Assembly: GCF_014650915.1 (NCBI RefSeq)
Contig: NZ_BMVW01000007.1
Span: forward strand, 248,001 to 312,000
DNA: 64,000 bases
Source of the DNA: Streptomyces poonensis
Lineage (GTDB): Bacteria; Actinomycetota; Actinomycetes; Streptomycetales; Streptomycetaceae
Reading direction: 5' to 3'
Part shown: one piece after another, positions 33,427 through 41,599 of the stretch
Layout: each line of letters opens with the position of its first letter
Position numbering within the stretch: position 1 is the first letter of the stretch
Made by a program: the position numbers and the translations under genes
The notes under the pieces: generated by a model
What the model was told of the DNA's origin: nothing
Databases searched by the model: none
The model's input: only the letters and a program-made list of their open reading frames with translations

Positions 33427-34770
33427 GTGACCCACCAGCCTCAGCCCGCCGACCCCGCTCCCGACCCCGCTCCCGACCTCTTCACCTGGGAGTTCGCCAC
33501 CGACCCCTACCCCGCCTACGCCTGGCTGCGCGAGCACGCGCCCGTGCACCGGACCCGGCTGCCCAGCGGGGTGGAGGCCTGGCTGGTCACCCGCTACGCC
33601 GACGCCCGGCAGACCCTCGCCGACCCGCGGCTCAGCAAGAACCCGGCGCACCACGACGAGCCCGCCCACGCCAAGGGGAAGACCGGCATCCCCGGCGAGC
33701 GCAAGGCGGACCTGATGACTCACCTGCTCAACATCGACCCCCCGGACCACACCCGGCTGCGGCGGCTGGTCTCCAAGGCGTTCACCCCGCGGCGCGTCGC
33801 CGAGTTCGCCCCCCGCGTCCAGGAACTCACCGATCAGCTCATCGACGGGTTCGCCGAGCGCGGCAGCGCCGACCTCATCCACGAGTTCGCCTTCCCGCTC
33901 CCCATCTACGCGATCTGCGACCTGCTCGGTGTCCCCCGCGAGGACCAGGACGACTTCCGGGACTGGGCGGGCATGATGATCCGGCACGGCGGGGGGCCGC
34001 GGGGCGGCGTCGCCCGGTCCGTGAAGAAGATGCGCGGCTACCTCGCCGACCTCATCCACCGCAAGCGCGAGGCCCTCCCCGACACCCCCGCCCCCGGCGA
34101 GGACCTCATCTCCGGGCTCATCCGCGCCTCCGACCACGGCGAGCACCTCACCGAGAACGAGGCGGCGGCGATGGCGTTCATCCTGCTGTTCGCCGGGTTC
34201 GAGACCACCGTCAACCTGATCGGGAACGGCACGTACGCCCTCCTCACCCACCCCGGCCAGCGGGAGAGGCTCCAGCGGTCCCTGGCCGCCGGCGAACGCG
34301 GACTGCTCGCTACCGGGGTCGAGGAGCTGCTGCGTTACGACGGCCCCGTGGAGCTCGCCACCTGGCGCTTCGCCACCCAGCCGCTCACCATCGGCGGCCA
34401 GGACATCGCCGCCGGGGACCCCGTGCTCGTCGTGCTCGCGGCGGCCGACCGCGACCCGGAGCGGTTCGCCGACCCCGATGTCCTCGACCTCTCCCGCCGT
34501 GACAACCAACACCTCGGATACGGGCACGGCATCCACTACTGCCTGGGTGCCCCCCTCGCCCGGCTGGAGGGACAGACCGCGCTCGCGACGCTCCTCACCC
34601 GTCTCCCCGACCTGGAACTTGCGACGGATCCGGCCGATTTGCGCTGGCGCGGCGGGCTCATTATGCGGGGATTGCGCACGCTTCCCGTGGAGTTCACACC
34701 GGTTCGGCAGACACGCCGGAAGTGCACGTCAGACACGCTTCCCGGGACCACGGACCACACAAAAAAGTGA
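33427..34770 (+). CDS. Cytochrome P450
   Basis: A 447-residue soluble haem monooxygenase. The I-helix oxygen groove reads LLFAGFETTVN, the K-helix ExxR is EELLR, and the haem loop is LGYGHGIHYCLGA with axial Cys372; the usual Phe at the start of the haem motif is Leu. N-terminal PTYAW-like (DPYPAYAWLREHAPVHRT) and IDPPDHTRLRRLVSKAFTP are typical of actinobacterial CYP families. No ferredoxin, reductase or biosynthetic cluster adjoins, so redox partners are encoded elsewhere. The last ~25 residues (RRKCTSDTLPGTTDHTKK) are a less G/C-rich tail that may be a recent extension. The GTG start is probably leaderless. Confidence 0.93.
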   Translation: MTHQPQPADPAPDPAPDLFTWEFATDPYPAYAWLREHAPVHRTRLPSGVEAWLVTRYADARQTLADPRLSKNPAHHDEPAHAKGKTGIPGERKADLMTHLLNIDPPDHTRLRRLVSKAFTPRRVAEFAPRVQELTDQLIDGFAERGSADLIHEFAFPLPIYAICDLLGVPREDQDDFRDWAGMMIRHGGGPRGGVARSVKKMRGYLADLIHRKREALPDTPAPGEDLISGLIRASDHGEHLTENEAAAMAFILLFAGFETTVNLIGNGTYALLTHPGQRERLQRSLAAGERGLLATGVEELLRYDGPVELATWRFATQPLTIGGQDIAAGDPVLVVLAAADRDPERFADPDVLDLSRRDNQHLGYGHGIHYCLGAPLARLEGQTALATLLTRLPDLELATDPADLRWRGGLIMRGLRTLPVEFTPVRQTRRKCTSDTLPGTTDHTKK

Positions 34771-34816
34771 CACTTTCTCAACTCTGTGATCTGCACGTGA
34801 TCTGTGCTGCATTGAC

Positions 34817-34846
34817 TTGTGACAAGTGATCCACTGCGGCTACGTT
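34817..34846 (+). promoter_or_regulatory. Promoter of the first Rpf gene
   Basis: TTGTGA (34817-34822), 18-base spacer, TACGTT (34841-34846). The -35 overlaps the palindrome CTTGTGACAAG, a possible operator. The leader to the ATG is about 70 bases and shows no riboswitch fold. Confidence 0.5.
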
Positions 34847-34921
34847 CACGCATCAGCGTGATCGGCGCCTCGATGTCGCGTCCGTCACGCTGCTCCCTGC
34901 TGTCGTGTGAAAGGCAACCGC

Positions 34922-36004
34922 ATGCTCTCCGGGAACGGTCGTCACCGTCGCCCCCGCCAGGCTCCGGCCCTGCTCGTCGCGGCGGGAGTCACCGGATCCG
35001 CCATCGCGATCCCGCTGCTCGGCGCCACCGGGGCGAGCGCGGCCAGCGGATCGACCTGGGACCAGGTGGCGGAGTGCGAGAGCGGCGGCTCCTGGAGCGC
35101 CGACACCGGCAACGGCTACTACGGCGGGCTTCAGCTGTCCCAGGACGACTGGGAGGCGTACGGCGGTCTCGATTACGCGCCCAGCGCCGACCAGGCGAGC
35201 CGCTCCCAGCAGATAGCCGTGGCCGAGAACATCCTCGCCGACCAGGGTGCCGGTGCCTGGCCCACCTGCGGGCTCCTCTCCGGACTCGGGGACGACGAGC
35301 AGGCGGCGGGCGTCGACACCGGCGTGGCGGCCGACTCCTCCGGATCGGCCGACGGGTCCGGCTCCTCGGACTCCTCCTCGGACTCCTCGGACTCCTCGGA
35401 TGCCGAAGGGTCCACCAAGGCGGACACCGGGAAGACCGGTTCCGCCGGCAAGGACTCCGCCGACTCCGACGAGGACGCCTCCCGGGGCGGCGGCAGCGGC
35501 AGCCGGAAGTCCGGCACTGGCGCCGACGACACGGACAACACGACCAAGAGTGACAAGTCGGGCAGTGCTGCGCAGGACGACGACTCGGACGCCGCGGGCA
35601 ACCCGACGAAGAACAGCGGCTCTTCGAGCGGCGCGAGCGGCACCGACGAGGACCTCGCCGCCGGTTCCGCCACGGGCTCCGGGGAAGCGGCCGCGGGTAC
35701 CGGACGCCACCGCGGCGACAGCGCCGACGAGGACCCGGCCGACGCCCTCGCGGACGGATCCGCCGACTCCGCCGGACGGCACGCCTCCCGTGACGGTGAC
35801 TCGTCCGGCACCGCCTCCCGGGGTGCGGCGGACGGCTCGTACACCGTCCGCTCCGGCGACAATCTGTGGTCCATCGCCGACTCCCTCGGCGTGGACGGCG
35901 GATGGACCGAGCTGTACGCCGGGAACAAGGAGACGATCGGTGCCGACCCGGATCGCATCCTCCCCGGTCAGACGCTGGAGGTCGACGAGCGGTCCGGTGA
36001 GTGA
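34922..36004 (+). CDS. Resuscitation-promoting factor with LysM domain (long form)
   Basis: A 360-residue secreted cell-wall lytic enzyme. The signal peptide ends near GASA-ASG (~40). The Rpf domain (residues 44-117: WDQVAECESGGSW, GNGYYGGLQLSQDDWEAYGG) has the catalytic Glu after Cys52. A 190-residue Ser/Asp/Gly-rich, highly acidic spacer follows, then a LysM peptidoglycan-binding domain (GSYTVRSGDNLWSIADSLG). ATG 34922 has GAAAGG upstream. By position next to rpfA and eno it corresponds to the gene I recall as rpfC (SCO3098) of S. coelicolor. Rpfs aid spore germination. The acidic spacer is long and likely variable. Confidence 0.92.
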   Translation: MLSGNGRHRRPRQAPALLVAAGVTGSAIAIPLLGATGASAASGSTWDQVAECESGGSWSADTGNGYYGGLQLSQDDWEAYGGLDYAPSADQASRSQQIAVAENILADQGAGAWPTCGLLSGLGDDEQAAGVDTGVAADSSGSADGSGSSDSSSDSSDSSDAEGSTKADTGKTGSAGKDSADSDEDASRGGGSGSRKSGTGADDTDNTTKSDKSGSAAQDDDSDAAGNPTKNSGSSSGASGTDEDLAAGSATGSGEAAAGTGRHRGDSADEDPADALADGSADSAGRHASRDGDSSGTASRGAADGSYTVRSGDNLWSIADSLGVDGGWTELYAGNKETIGADPDRILPGQTLEVDERSGE

Positions 36005-36121
36005 AGAGGAGGCGACGAGCCTCCGAAAGGCGCCCGGACCGGCGGTAGTTCAGGTACGTATTAGCGCTGAATGCCCGATTTGATCTCCATGGGAGATGAG
36101 TCACAGAAGCCCTGATCGTCT

Positions 36122-36151
36122 TTGAAATCCGGCGCAACACGTGTCTACCGT
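36122..36151 (+). promoter_or_regulatory. Promoter driving the c-di-AMP riboswitch transcript
   Basis: TTGAAA (36122-36127), 18-base spacer, TACCGT (36146-36151). Transcription would start near 36158, about 30 bases before the riboswitch fold. Confidence 0.55.
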
Positions 36152-36184
36152 CGTGATCGCTCGCCACAGCGGGCCCCTGCGGTC

Positions 36185-36390
36185 GTCACGCCGAATCCTG
36201 CCAACGGCCGTACGGGACAGTCGACGCGTAAGCGCCGTGGGCAGGAGCGGGGGAACCAAGGTAGGCGCCGGACCCGGGAGTCGAGAGACACCGGGAACGG
36301 CTTGGGGTGAAGCCGCGCGTCGCAGGACGAGGACGCGCGGCCGGGCAACTCAACCGGCCCGAACCCGACAGCTCACCTCGCAGGCGTCGG
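36185..36390 (+). promoter_or_regulatory. c-di-AMP (ydaO/yuaA-type) riboswitch upstream of rpfA
   Basis: The conserved ydaO blocks appear in order: CGCCGAATCCTGCC (36189), GCAGGAGCGGGGGAACCA (36241), GGGGTGAAGCCGCGC (36304) and the closing CCCGAACCCGACAGCTCACCTCGC (36358-36381, quoted in parts: CCCGAACCCGACAGCT, then CACCTCGCAGGCG). Outer stem ACGCC (36188-36192) can pair with GGCGT (36383-36387). The fold ends about 17 bases before the rpfA ATG, next to the ribosome site TGAGGGG, so translation or read-through could be controlled. In S. coelicolor, rpfA is reported to be under such a riboswitch, lowering expression when c-di-AMP is high. Confidence 0.95.
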
Positions 36391-36406
36391 TGAGGGGATC
36401 AACTTC

Positions 36407-37129
36407 ATGCTGCGTTCCTGCAACAAGGGCACCGAGAGCACCAAGGGCAAGCACCGCCGTCCGTCCAGGGCCGCCCAGGTCGTCGCGTTCGCCGGGGTCA
36501 CCGGTGCCGCCATCGCCGCCCCGCTGCTGGCGGCCGGCTCCGCCTCCGCCGCCACTTCCTCCGAGTGGGACGCCGTCGCCCAGTGCGAGTCCGGCGGCGA
36601 CTGGTCGATCAACACCGGCAACGGCTACTACGGCGGTCTGCAGTTCTCGGCCTCCACCTGGGCCGCGTACGGCGGCACCCAGTACGCCGCCACCGCCGAC
36701 CAGGCTTCCAAGACCCAGCAGATCCAGATAGCCGAGAAGGTCCTCGCGGGCCAGGGCAAGGGCGCCTGGCCGGTCTGCGGCACGGGCCTGTCCAGCGCCG
36801 CGTACGACGGCGCCGCGGCCGCCCCGTCCACCCCGGACTCCGGCTCCGCCTCCACCGAGCAGAGCGCGCCGAGCGAGAGCGCCCAGAGCGAGAGCACCCA
36901 GGAGCAGCGGGCCTCGCGTTCCTCGGAGCGGGCCACCGTCGAGACGCCGACCGGTGAGAAGGTCAAGAAGGGCGACGGCGAGTACAAGGTCGTCAAGGGT
37001 GACACCCTGAGCGGCATCGCCGAGGAGAAGAACGTCGCGGGCGGCTGGGAGAAGCTCTACGAGCTGAACAAGGACATCGTCGAGAACGCCGATGTCATCT
37101 ACCCGGGCCAGCAGCTGCACCTGAGCTGA
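36407..37129 (+). CDS. rpfA: Resuscitation-promoting factor RpfA (Rpf + LysM)
   Basis: A 240-residue secreted muralytic enzyme. Signal peptide to about residue 49 (AAGSASA-ATSS), then the Rpf domain (EWDAVAQCESGGDW, GNGYYGGLQFSASTWAAYGG) with the catalytic Glu61 after Cys60. A short Ser/Glu/Gln-rich linker and a LysM domain (GEYKVVKGDTLSGIAEEKN to the end) follow. It differs from the upstream paralogue by its short linker and its c-di-AMP riboswitch leader. It cleaves peptidoglycan during germination and growth. It is followed by a strong terminator that isolates it from eno. Confidence 0.95.
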   Translation: MLRSCNKGTESTKGKHRRPSRAAQVVAFAGVTGAAIAAPLLAAGSASAATSSEWDAVAQCESGGDWSINTGNGYYGGLQFSASTWAAYGGTQYAATADQASKTQQIQIAEKVLAGQGKGAWPVCGTGLSSAAYDGAAAAPSTPDSGSASTEQSAPSESAQSESTQEQRASRSSERATVETPTGEKVKKGDGEYKVVKGDTLSGIAEEKNVAGGWEKLYELNKDIVENADVIYPGQQLHLS

Positions 37130-37272
37130 CGACGGCCGAACCGGTGACGGCCGGACCGCCCGCCGGTTCCCGGCCGATCGCCCAGTCGGCTCCCAGCCCG
37201 AACACAGCGCCCTCATATCCGGGTCCTCCACACTGGAGGCCTCGTGAGGGCCACCCCCCGACCCCACGGGCT

Positions 37273-37319
37273 CCCCGCCCCGGTGCGTGTTCCCCCGTAC
37301 GCACCGGGGCGGGGCTTTT
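37273..37319 (+). terminator. Rho-independent terminator after rpfA
   Basis: A perfect 16-bp stem (37273-37288 with 37299-37314), 10-base loop, followed by CTTTT. The remainder of the 449-base gap to eno holds repeats and the eno promoter but no gene. Confidence 0.9.
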
Positions 37320-37379
37320 CGCGTGAGCGGCCGTGAACCGCGGCCGGAGAGCGTCGCGAGGGCGTCGGGGGAGCGGTGA

Positions 37380-37422
37380 AAGAGCGCCGGGAGAGCGCCG
37401 GAGGGCGCCGGGAGAGCGCCGA
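37380..37422 (+). repeat. Imperfect GAGAGCGCCGG repeats upstream of eno
   Basis: Three to four near-copies of GAGAGCGCCGG/GAGGGCGCCGG in a row. They precede a short low-GC patch (37439-37470, TTTGTTCCGTTCAGAAACAA then TTTACTCTCGG) and a candidate -10 TAGGCT at about 37519 that may serve eno. Confidence 0.65.
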
Positions 37423-37578
37423 CTTCACCGGAACCGCGTTTGTTCCGTTCAGAAACAATTTACTCTCGGTTTCGCCCACGGGGTGACCGGCAGGCTGGCC
37501 GATCCCCCCGGGGCGGTTAGGCTCATCCCGCAGGGCCACTGCCCTCGTACCCGCGTCACATCCCAGAAGGAGATGCTC

Positions 37579-38859
37579 GTGCCGTCCATCGACGTCGTCG
37601 TAGCCCGGGAAATCCTGGACTCCCGAGGCAACCCCACGGTCGAGGTCGAGGTCGGCCTCGACGACGGCAGCACGGGTCGTGCCGCCGTTCCGTCCGGTGC
37701 CTCCACGGGCGCCTTCGAGGCCATCGAGCTCCGCGACGGCGACTCGAACCGCTACCTCGGCAAGGGCGTGGAGAAGGCCGTCCTCGCCGTCATCGAGCAG
37801 ATCGGCCCGGAGCTGGTCGGCTACGACGCCACCGAGCAGCGCCTGATCGACCAGGCGATGTTCGACCTGGACGCCACCGACAACAAGGGCTCCCTCGGCG
37901 CCAACGCCATCCTCGGCGTCTCGCTCGCCGTCGCGCACGCCGCCTCCGAGGCGTCCGACCTCCCGCTCTTCCGCTACCTGGGCGGCCCGAACGCGCACCT
38001 GCTGCCGGTGCCGATGATGAACATCCTGAACGGCGGCTCGCACGCCGACTCCAACGTGGACATCCAGGAGTTCATGATCGCCCCGATCGGCGCGGAGACC
38101 TTCTCCGAGGCGCTGCGCTGGGGCACCGAGGTCTACCACACCCTCAAGAAGGTCCTGAAGAGCAAGGGCCTGGCCACCGGCCTCGGCGACGAGGGCGGCT
38201 TCGCCCCGAACCTCGGCTCCAACCGCGAGGCCCTCGACCTCATCCTCGAGGCCATCAAGGAGGCCGGCTACACCCCCGGCGAGCAGATCGCCCTGGCGCT
38301 CGACGTCGCCGCCTCCGAGTTCTACAAGGACGGCGTCTACACGTTCGAGGGCAAGGAGCGCTCGGCCGCCGAGATGACCGAGTACTACGCCGAGCTCGTC
38401 GAGGCGTACCCGCTCGTCTCCATCGAGGACCCGCTGTTCGAGGACGACTGGGAGGGCTGGAAGACCATCACCGAGAAGCTCGGTGACAAGGTCCAGCTCG
38501 TCGGCGACGACCTGTTCGTCACCAACCCGGAGCGCCTGGCCCGCGGCATCGAGGAGGGCGCCGCCAACGCCCTGCTGGTGAAGGTCAACCAGATCGGCTC
38601 GCTGACCGAGACGCTGGACGCCGTCGAGCTGGCCCAGCGCAACGGCTTCAAGTGCATGATGTCCCACCGCTCCGGCGAGACCGAGGACGTCACCATCGCC
38701 GACCTGGCCGTCGCCACCAACTGCGGCCAGATCAAGACCGGCGCCCCGGCCCGTTCCGAGCGCGTCGCCAAGTACAACCAGCTCCTGCGCATCGAGGAGA
38801 TCCTCGACGACGCCGCGGTGTACGCCGGCCGCAGCGCCTTCCCGCGCTTCAAGGGCTGA
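37579..38859 (+). CDS. eno: Enolase
   Basis: Converts 2-phosphoglycerate to phosphoenolpyruvate in glycolysis. The 426-residue product shows VVAREILDSRGNPTVEVE at the N-terminus, SGASTGAFEAIELRDGD, GDEGGFAPNL, metal ligands in ALDVAASEFY, SIEDPLFEDDW and GDDLFVTN, and the signature LLVKVNQIGSLTET followed by SHRSGETED. GTG 37579 is preferred to ATG 37573 because AAGGAG ends 6 bases before it and it gives the conserved MPSIDVV start. It heads the conserved string eno-divIC-DUF501-ppx. A hairpin after the stop may tune read-through. Confidence 0.98.
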   Translation: MPSIDVVVAREILDSRGNPTVEVEVGLDDGSTGRAAVPSGASTGAFEAIELRDGDSNRYLGKGVEKAVLAVIEQIGPELVGYDATEQRLIDQAMFDLDATDNKGSLGANAILGVSLAVAHAASEASDLPLFRYLGGPNAHLLPVPMMNILNGGSHADSNVDIQEFMIAPIGAETFSEALRWGTEVYHTLKKVLKSKGLATGLGDEGGFAPNLGSNREALDLILEAIKEAGYTPGEQIALALDVAASEFYKDGVYTFEGKERSAAEMTEYYAELVEAYPLVSIEDPLFEDDWEGWKTITEKLGDKVQLVGDDLFVTNPERLARGIEEGAANALLVKVNQIGSLTETLDAVELAQRNGFKCMMSHRSGETEDVTIADLAVATNCGQIKTGAPARSERVAKYNQLLRIEEILDDAAVYAGRSAFPRFKG

Positions 38860-38890
38860 CAGCTCCTGAGCCGAGGCTCAGCCAGTCGTA

Positions 38891-38935
38891 CGTACGTCCC
38901 CGTACGCGGTCCCGTACCGTGTGCGGGGACGTACG
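38891..38935 (+). terminator. Hairpin between eno and the DivIC-like gene
   Basis: 12-bp stem, 38891-38902 with 38924-38935, no T-run. It probably partly terminates the abundant eno transcript before the cell-division gene. Confidence 0.6.
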
Positions 38936-38972
38936 CGCGTGCGCGCGTGGCCGGCGAACGGGAGGCGGGAAC

Positions 38973-39446
38973 ATGGCCGTGAAGGACCGGGACCGGTTCT
39001 CCACCGCGACCAGGCTCAGGGTGCTCGGTGAGCAGACCGCGGCCCGTGTCTACCGTTCCCAGACCAAACGCCAGGCCCGCCGTTCCCGGCTGACCGGCCG
39101 GGCCGCGCTCCTCGCGCTCGTCCTGTGCTCGATGATCGTGGCGCTGGCGTACCCGACCCGGCAGTACTTCTCCCAGCGCGCCGAGATCGCCGAGCTGGAG
39201 CGGGAGCGCGAGGAGGCCCGCGCGCGGGTCGAGGAACTGCGCGACCTCAAGGAGCGCTGGCAGGACGACGCGTACGCCGAACAGCAGATCCGCGAGCGGC
39301 TGCACTACGTGATGCCCGGCGAGACCGGCTTCATCGTGGTCGACCCGGCGGCGGTGAAGCAGCCGCGCACGACGCAGGGGACGGCCGCCCGGCCCTGGTA
39401 CGCGAACCTGTGGGACGGCGTCGACAAGGCGGACGCCGAGCGCTGA
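38973..39446 (+). CDS. divIC: DivIC/FtsB-like septum formation initiator
   Basis: A 157-residue bitopic membrane protein. Cytoplasmic basic N-terminus (SQTKRQARRSRLTGR), one membrane helix at about 45-62 (ALLALVLCSMIVALAYP), then a coiled coil (residues 68-98: RAEIAELEREREEARARVEELRD) and a C-terminal QIRERLHYVMPGETGFIVVD segment typical of DivIC. It belongs to the FtsL/DivIC/FtsQ division subcomplex acting at sporulation septa and cross-walls. A GGAGG site precedes the ATG. The eno-divIC order is conserved in Actinobacteria. Confidence 0.92.
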   Translation: MAVKDRDRFSTATRLRVLGEQTAARVYRSQTKRQARRSRLTGRAALLALVLCSMIVALAYPTRQYFSQRAEIAELEREREEARARVEELRDLKERWQDDAYAEQQIRERLHYVMPGETGFIVVDPAAVKQPRTTQGTAARPWYANLWDGVDKADAER

Positions 39447-39493
39447 CACCCGCCCGCCCCACCGAACCGACAGAAAGACAGTCTCAGACAGCC

Positions 39494-40090
39494 ATGCAAA
39501 CGCCCGCCCGTCGCCCGGCCACCACCCCTCAAGGACAGCGCTCCGCGCTGACACTGTTCGAATTGCCGCCCACCGAGCGCACCGAACCCACCGACGCCGA
39601 CGTCGAGGCTTTCCAGCAGCAGCTCGGGCGGCCCCCGCGCGGACTGCGCGCGATCGCGCACCGCTGCCCGTGCGGACAGCCCGACGTGGTCGAGACGGCG
39701 CCGCGGCTGCCGGACGGCACGCCGTTCCCGACGACGTACTACCTGACGTGCCCCCGGGCGGCCTCCGCGATCGGCACGCTGGAGGCGAACGGCGTCATGA
39801 AGGAGATGACGGAGCGGCTGGGCCAGGACCCCGAGCTGGCCGCCGCCTACCGGGCCGCCCACGAGGACTACATCGCCCGGCGTGACGCCATCGAGGTGCT
39901 GGAGAACTTCCCCAGCGCGGGCGGCATGCCCGACCGGGTGAAGTGCCTGCACGTCCTGGTAGCGCACTCGCTGGTCGCCGGCCCCGGGGTGAACCCGCTG
40001 GGCGACGAGGCCATCGCCATGCTGCCGGAGTGGTGGCGCAAGGGGCCGTGCGTGACGGTCGCCGGGGCTTCCGAGGAGGACGACAAGTGA
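39494..40090 (+). CDS. DUF501 family protein
   Basis: A 198-residue cytoplasmic protein. The DUF501 core contains RGLRAIAHRCPCGQPDVV with two Cys, PFPTTYYLTCPRA with a third, GTLEANGVMKEMTERL, and PDRVKCLHVLVAHSLVAGPG with a fourth Cys and two His, suggesting metal binding. The family has no settled function but nearly always lies between divIC and ppx/gppA, as here. Its stop overlaps the Ppx GTG by four bases (GTGA), implying translational coupling. Confidence 0.93.
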   Translation: MQTPARRPATTPQGQRSALTLFELPPTERTEPTDADVEAFQQQLGRPPRGLRAIAHRCPCGQPDVVETAPRLPDGTPFPTTYYLTCPRAASAIGTLEANGVMKEMTERLGQDPELAAAYRAAHEDYIARRDAIEVLENFPSAGGMPDRVKCLHVLVAHSLVAGPGVNPLGDEAIAMLPEWWRKGPCVTVAGASEEDDK

Positions 40091-41028
40091 CCCGTGTGGC
40101 CGCCATCGACTGCGGTACCAACTCGATCCGCCTCCTCGTCGCGGACGCGGACCCCGCCACCGGTGAACTGACCGACCTGGACCGGCGCATGACGATCGTG
40201 CGGCTCGGTCAGGGTGTCGACCGCACCGGGCGGCTGGCACCGGAGGCACTGGAACGGACGTTCGCGGCCTGCCGGGAGTACGCGGCGGTCATCAAGGAGC
40301 TCGGCGCGGAGCGGCTGCGCTTCGTGGCCACCTCCGCCTCCCGGGACGCGGAGAACCGGGACGAGTTCGTCCGGGGGGTCATCGACATCCTCGGGGTCGA
40401 GCCCGAGGTCATCACCGGCGACCAGGAGGCCGAGTTCTCCTTCACCGGCGCCACCAAGGAGCTCACCGGTCGTACGGACCTCGACCGGCCCTACCTCGTC
40501 GTCGACATCGGCGGCGGGTCCACGGAGTTCGTGGTCGGCGACGACCACGTGCGCGCGGCGCGGTCCGTGGACGTCGGGTGCGTCCGGATGACCGAGCGGC
40601 ACCTGGTGCGGGACGGCGCTGTCGTCGACCCGCCCGAGCCTGCGCAGATCGAGGCCATGCGGGCCGACATCGTGGCCGCGCTGGACCTGGCGGAGCAGAC
40701 GGTGCCGCTGCGCGAGGCCCGTACGCTCGTCGGGCTCGCCGGGTCGGTGACCACCGTGTCGGCGATCGCCCAGGAGCTGCCGGAGTACGACTCCGCGGCC
40801 ATCCACCACTCCCGGATCTCCTACGAGCGGGTGCGGGAGATCACCGGGTGGCTGCTCGCCTCCACGCACGCCGAGCGTGCCGCCGTGCCCTCCATGCACC
40901 CGGGCCGGGTGGACGTCATCGCCGCCGGCGCGCTCGTACTGCTCACGGTCATGGAGCGGACCGGTGCGGACGAGGTCGTGGTCAGCGAGCACGACATTCT
41001 CGACGGGATCGGATGGTCTTTGGCCTGA
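40087..41028 (+). CDS. ppx: Ppx/GppA exopolyphosphatase-family protein
   Basis: A 313-residue member of the ASKHA fold that hydrolyses polyphosphate or pppGpp. Phosphate-loop motifs: AAIDCGTNSIRLLVAD at the N-terminus, RFVATSASRDAENRDEF, catalytic Glu in GDQEAEFSFTGA, and YLVVDIGGGSTEFVVG. It is the short form (about 310 residues) without the C-terminal HD-like domain of E. coli PPX, common in Actinobacteria. The GTG start overlaps the DUF501 stop. Substrate preference (polyphosphate or pppGpp) cannot be read from the sequence. Confidence 0.92.
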   Translation: MTRVAAIDCGTNSIRLLVADADPATGELTDLDRRMTIVRLGQGVDRTGRLAPEALERTFAACREYAAVIKELGAERLRFVATSASRDAENRDEFVRGVIDILGVEPEVITGDQEAEFSFTGATKELTGRTDLDRPYLVVDIGGGSTEFVVGDDHVRAARSVDVGCVRMTERHLVRDGAVVDPPEPAQIEAMRADIVAALDLAEQTVPLREARTLVGLAGSVTTVSAIAQELPEYDSAAIHHSRISYERVREITGWLLASTHAERAAVPSMHPGRVDVIAAGALVLLTVMERTGADEVVVSEHDILDGIGWSLA

Positions 41029-41032
41029 CCGC

Positions 41033-41302
41033 CTACAGGCTGCGGTAGACGTCCCGCCGGTCGCCCACCTTGACGACGAGGACGACGAGTTCACCGTCGT
41101 TGATCTGGTAGGCGACCCTGTAGCTTCCGACCCGGAGCCGGTAGAGCCCGGACGGGCCGGTGAGTTCCTTGACGTCGGCGTCCTCGCGGTACGGCTCGTC
41201 ACCGAGCGCGGTCAGCGCGGTCAGGATGCGCATGGCGTCGGGCCGGCTGATGGCCCGGAGCTGCCGCTGTGCCGCCGTGGTGAACCTGAGGGCGTACTTC
41301 AC
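41033..41302 (-). CDS. RelE/ParE-superfamily toxin
   Basis: An 89-residue protein: YALRFTTAAQRQLRAI at the start, ILTALTALGDEPYREDADVKEL in the middle and GLYRLRVGSYRVAYQINDGELVVLVVKVGDRRDVYR at the end. This is the RelE fold with the 'LR.G.YRV.Y.i' strand and 'vGhR..vYr' tail. RelE-type toxins cleave mRNA on the ribosome. The start overlaps the antitoxin stop by four bases, as in most such operons. It abuts the convergent ppx gene with only 4 bases between stops. Confidence 0.9.
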   Translation of the reverse strand: MKYALRFTTAAQRQLRAISRPDAMRILTALTALGDEPYREDADVKELTGPSGLYRLRVGSYRVAYQINDGELVVLVVKVGDRRDVYRSL

Positions 41303-41571
41303 GCCGACTCGCCGTCCTGCTCGGTGAACAGGTCTGCCAGCAGTTCCGCCATCGTCACTGTGGGGCCGCCCTCGGTCGGGACCGCTTCGGCTGCGCGCGC
41401 CAGCATGACGTCGGCCGCTTCCTCCAGCGCTTCGAAGTCCGCGATCGGGACTACGGCTGCCACCGGAGCGCCGTTGCGCGTGATGACGGTCGGAACGCCT
41501 TCCTCAGCCCGGTTGATGTGGTCGGCGAGGTGCGCGCGGGCTTCCCGTACGGTCACGGTGTTCTCGGCCAT
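41299..41571 (-). CDS. YefM/Phd-type antitoxin
   Basis: A 90-residue protein with the Phd/YefM N-terminal DNA-binding part (TVTVREARAHLADHINRAEEGVPTVITRNG split here as TVTVREARAHLADH and VPTVITRNGAPVAAVVP) and an acidic C-terminal toxin-binding tail (MAELLADLFTEQDGESA). It represses its own operon together with the toxin. TGTACG/TGTACA hexamers just upstream of the ATG fit the known YefM operator core. The toxin follows with an ATGA-type overlap. Confidence 0.9.
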   Translation of the reverse strand: MAENTVTVREARAHLADHINRAEEGVPTVITRNGAPVAAVVPIADFEALEEAADVMLARAAEAVPTEGGPTVTMAELLADLFTEQDGESA

Positions 41572-41579
41572 GAGATTTG

Positions 41580-41599
41580 TGTACGCATTCGCGTGTACA
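41580..41599 (-). promoter_or_regulatory. Candidate YefM-type operator
   Basis: Two hexamers, TGTACG (41580-41585) and TGTACA (41594-41599), with centres 14 bases apart, lie 9 bases upstream of the antitoxin ATG. The E. coli YefM operator is built on TGTACA cores. Confidence 0.6.

Noticed and set aside
37573..37578. ATG two codons upstream of the chosen enolase start
   Set aside because: It touches the AAGGAG site; GTG 37579 gives the conserved MPSIDVV start.
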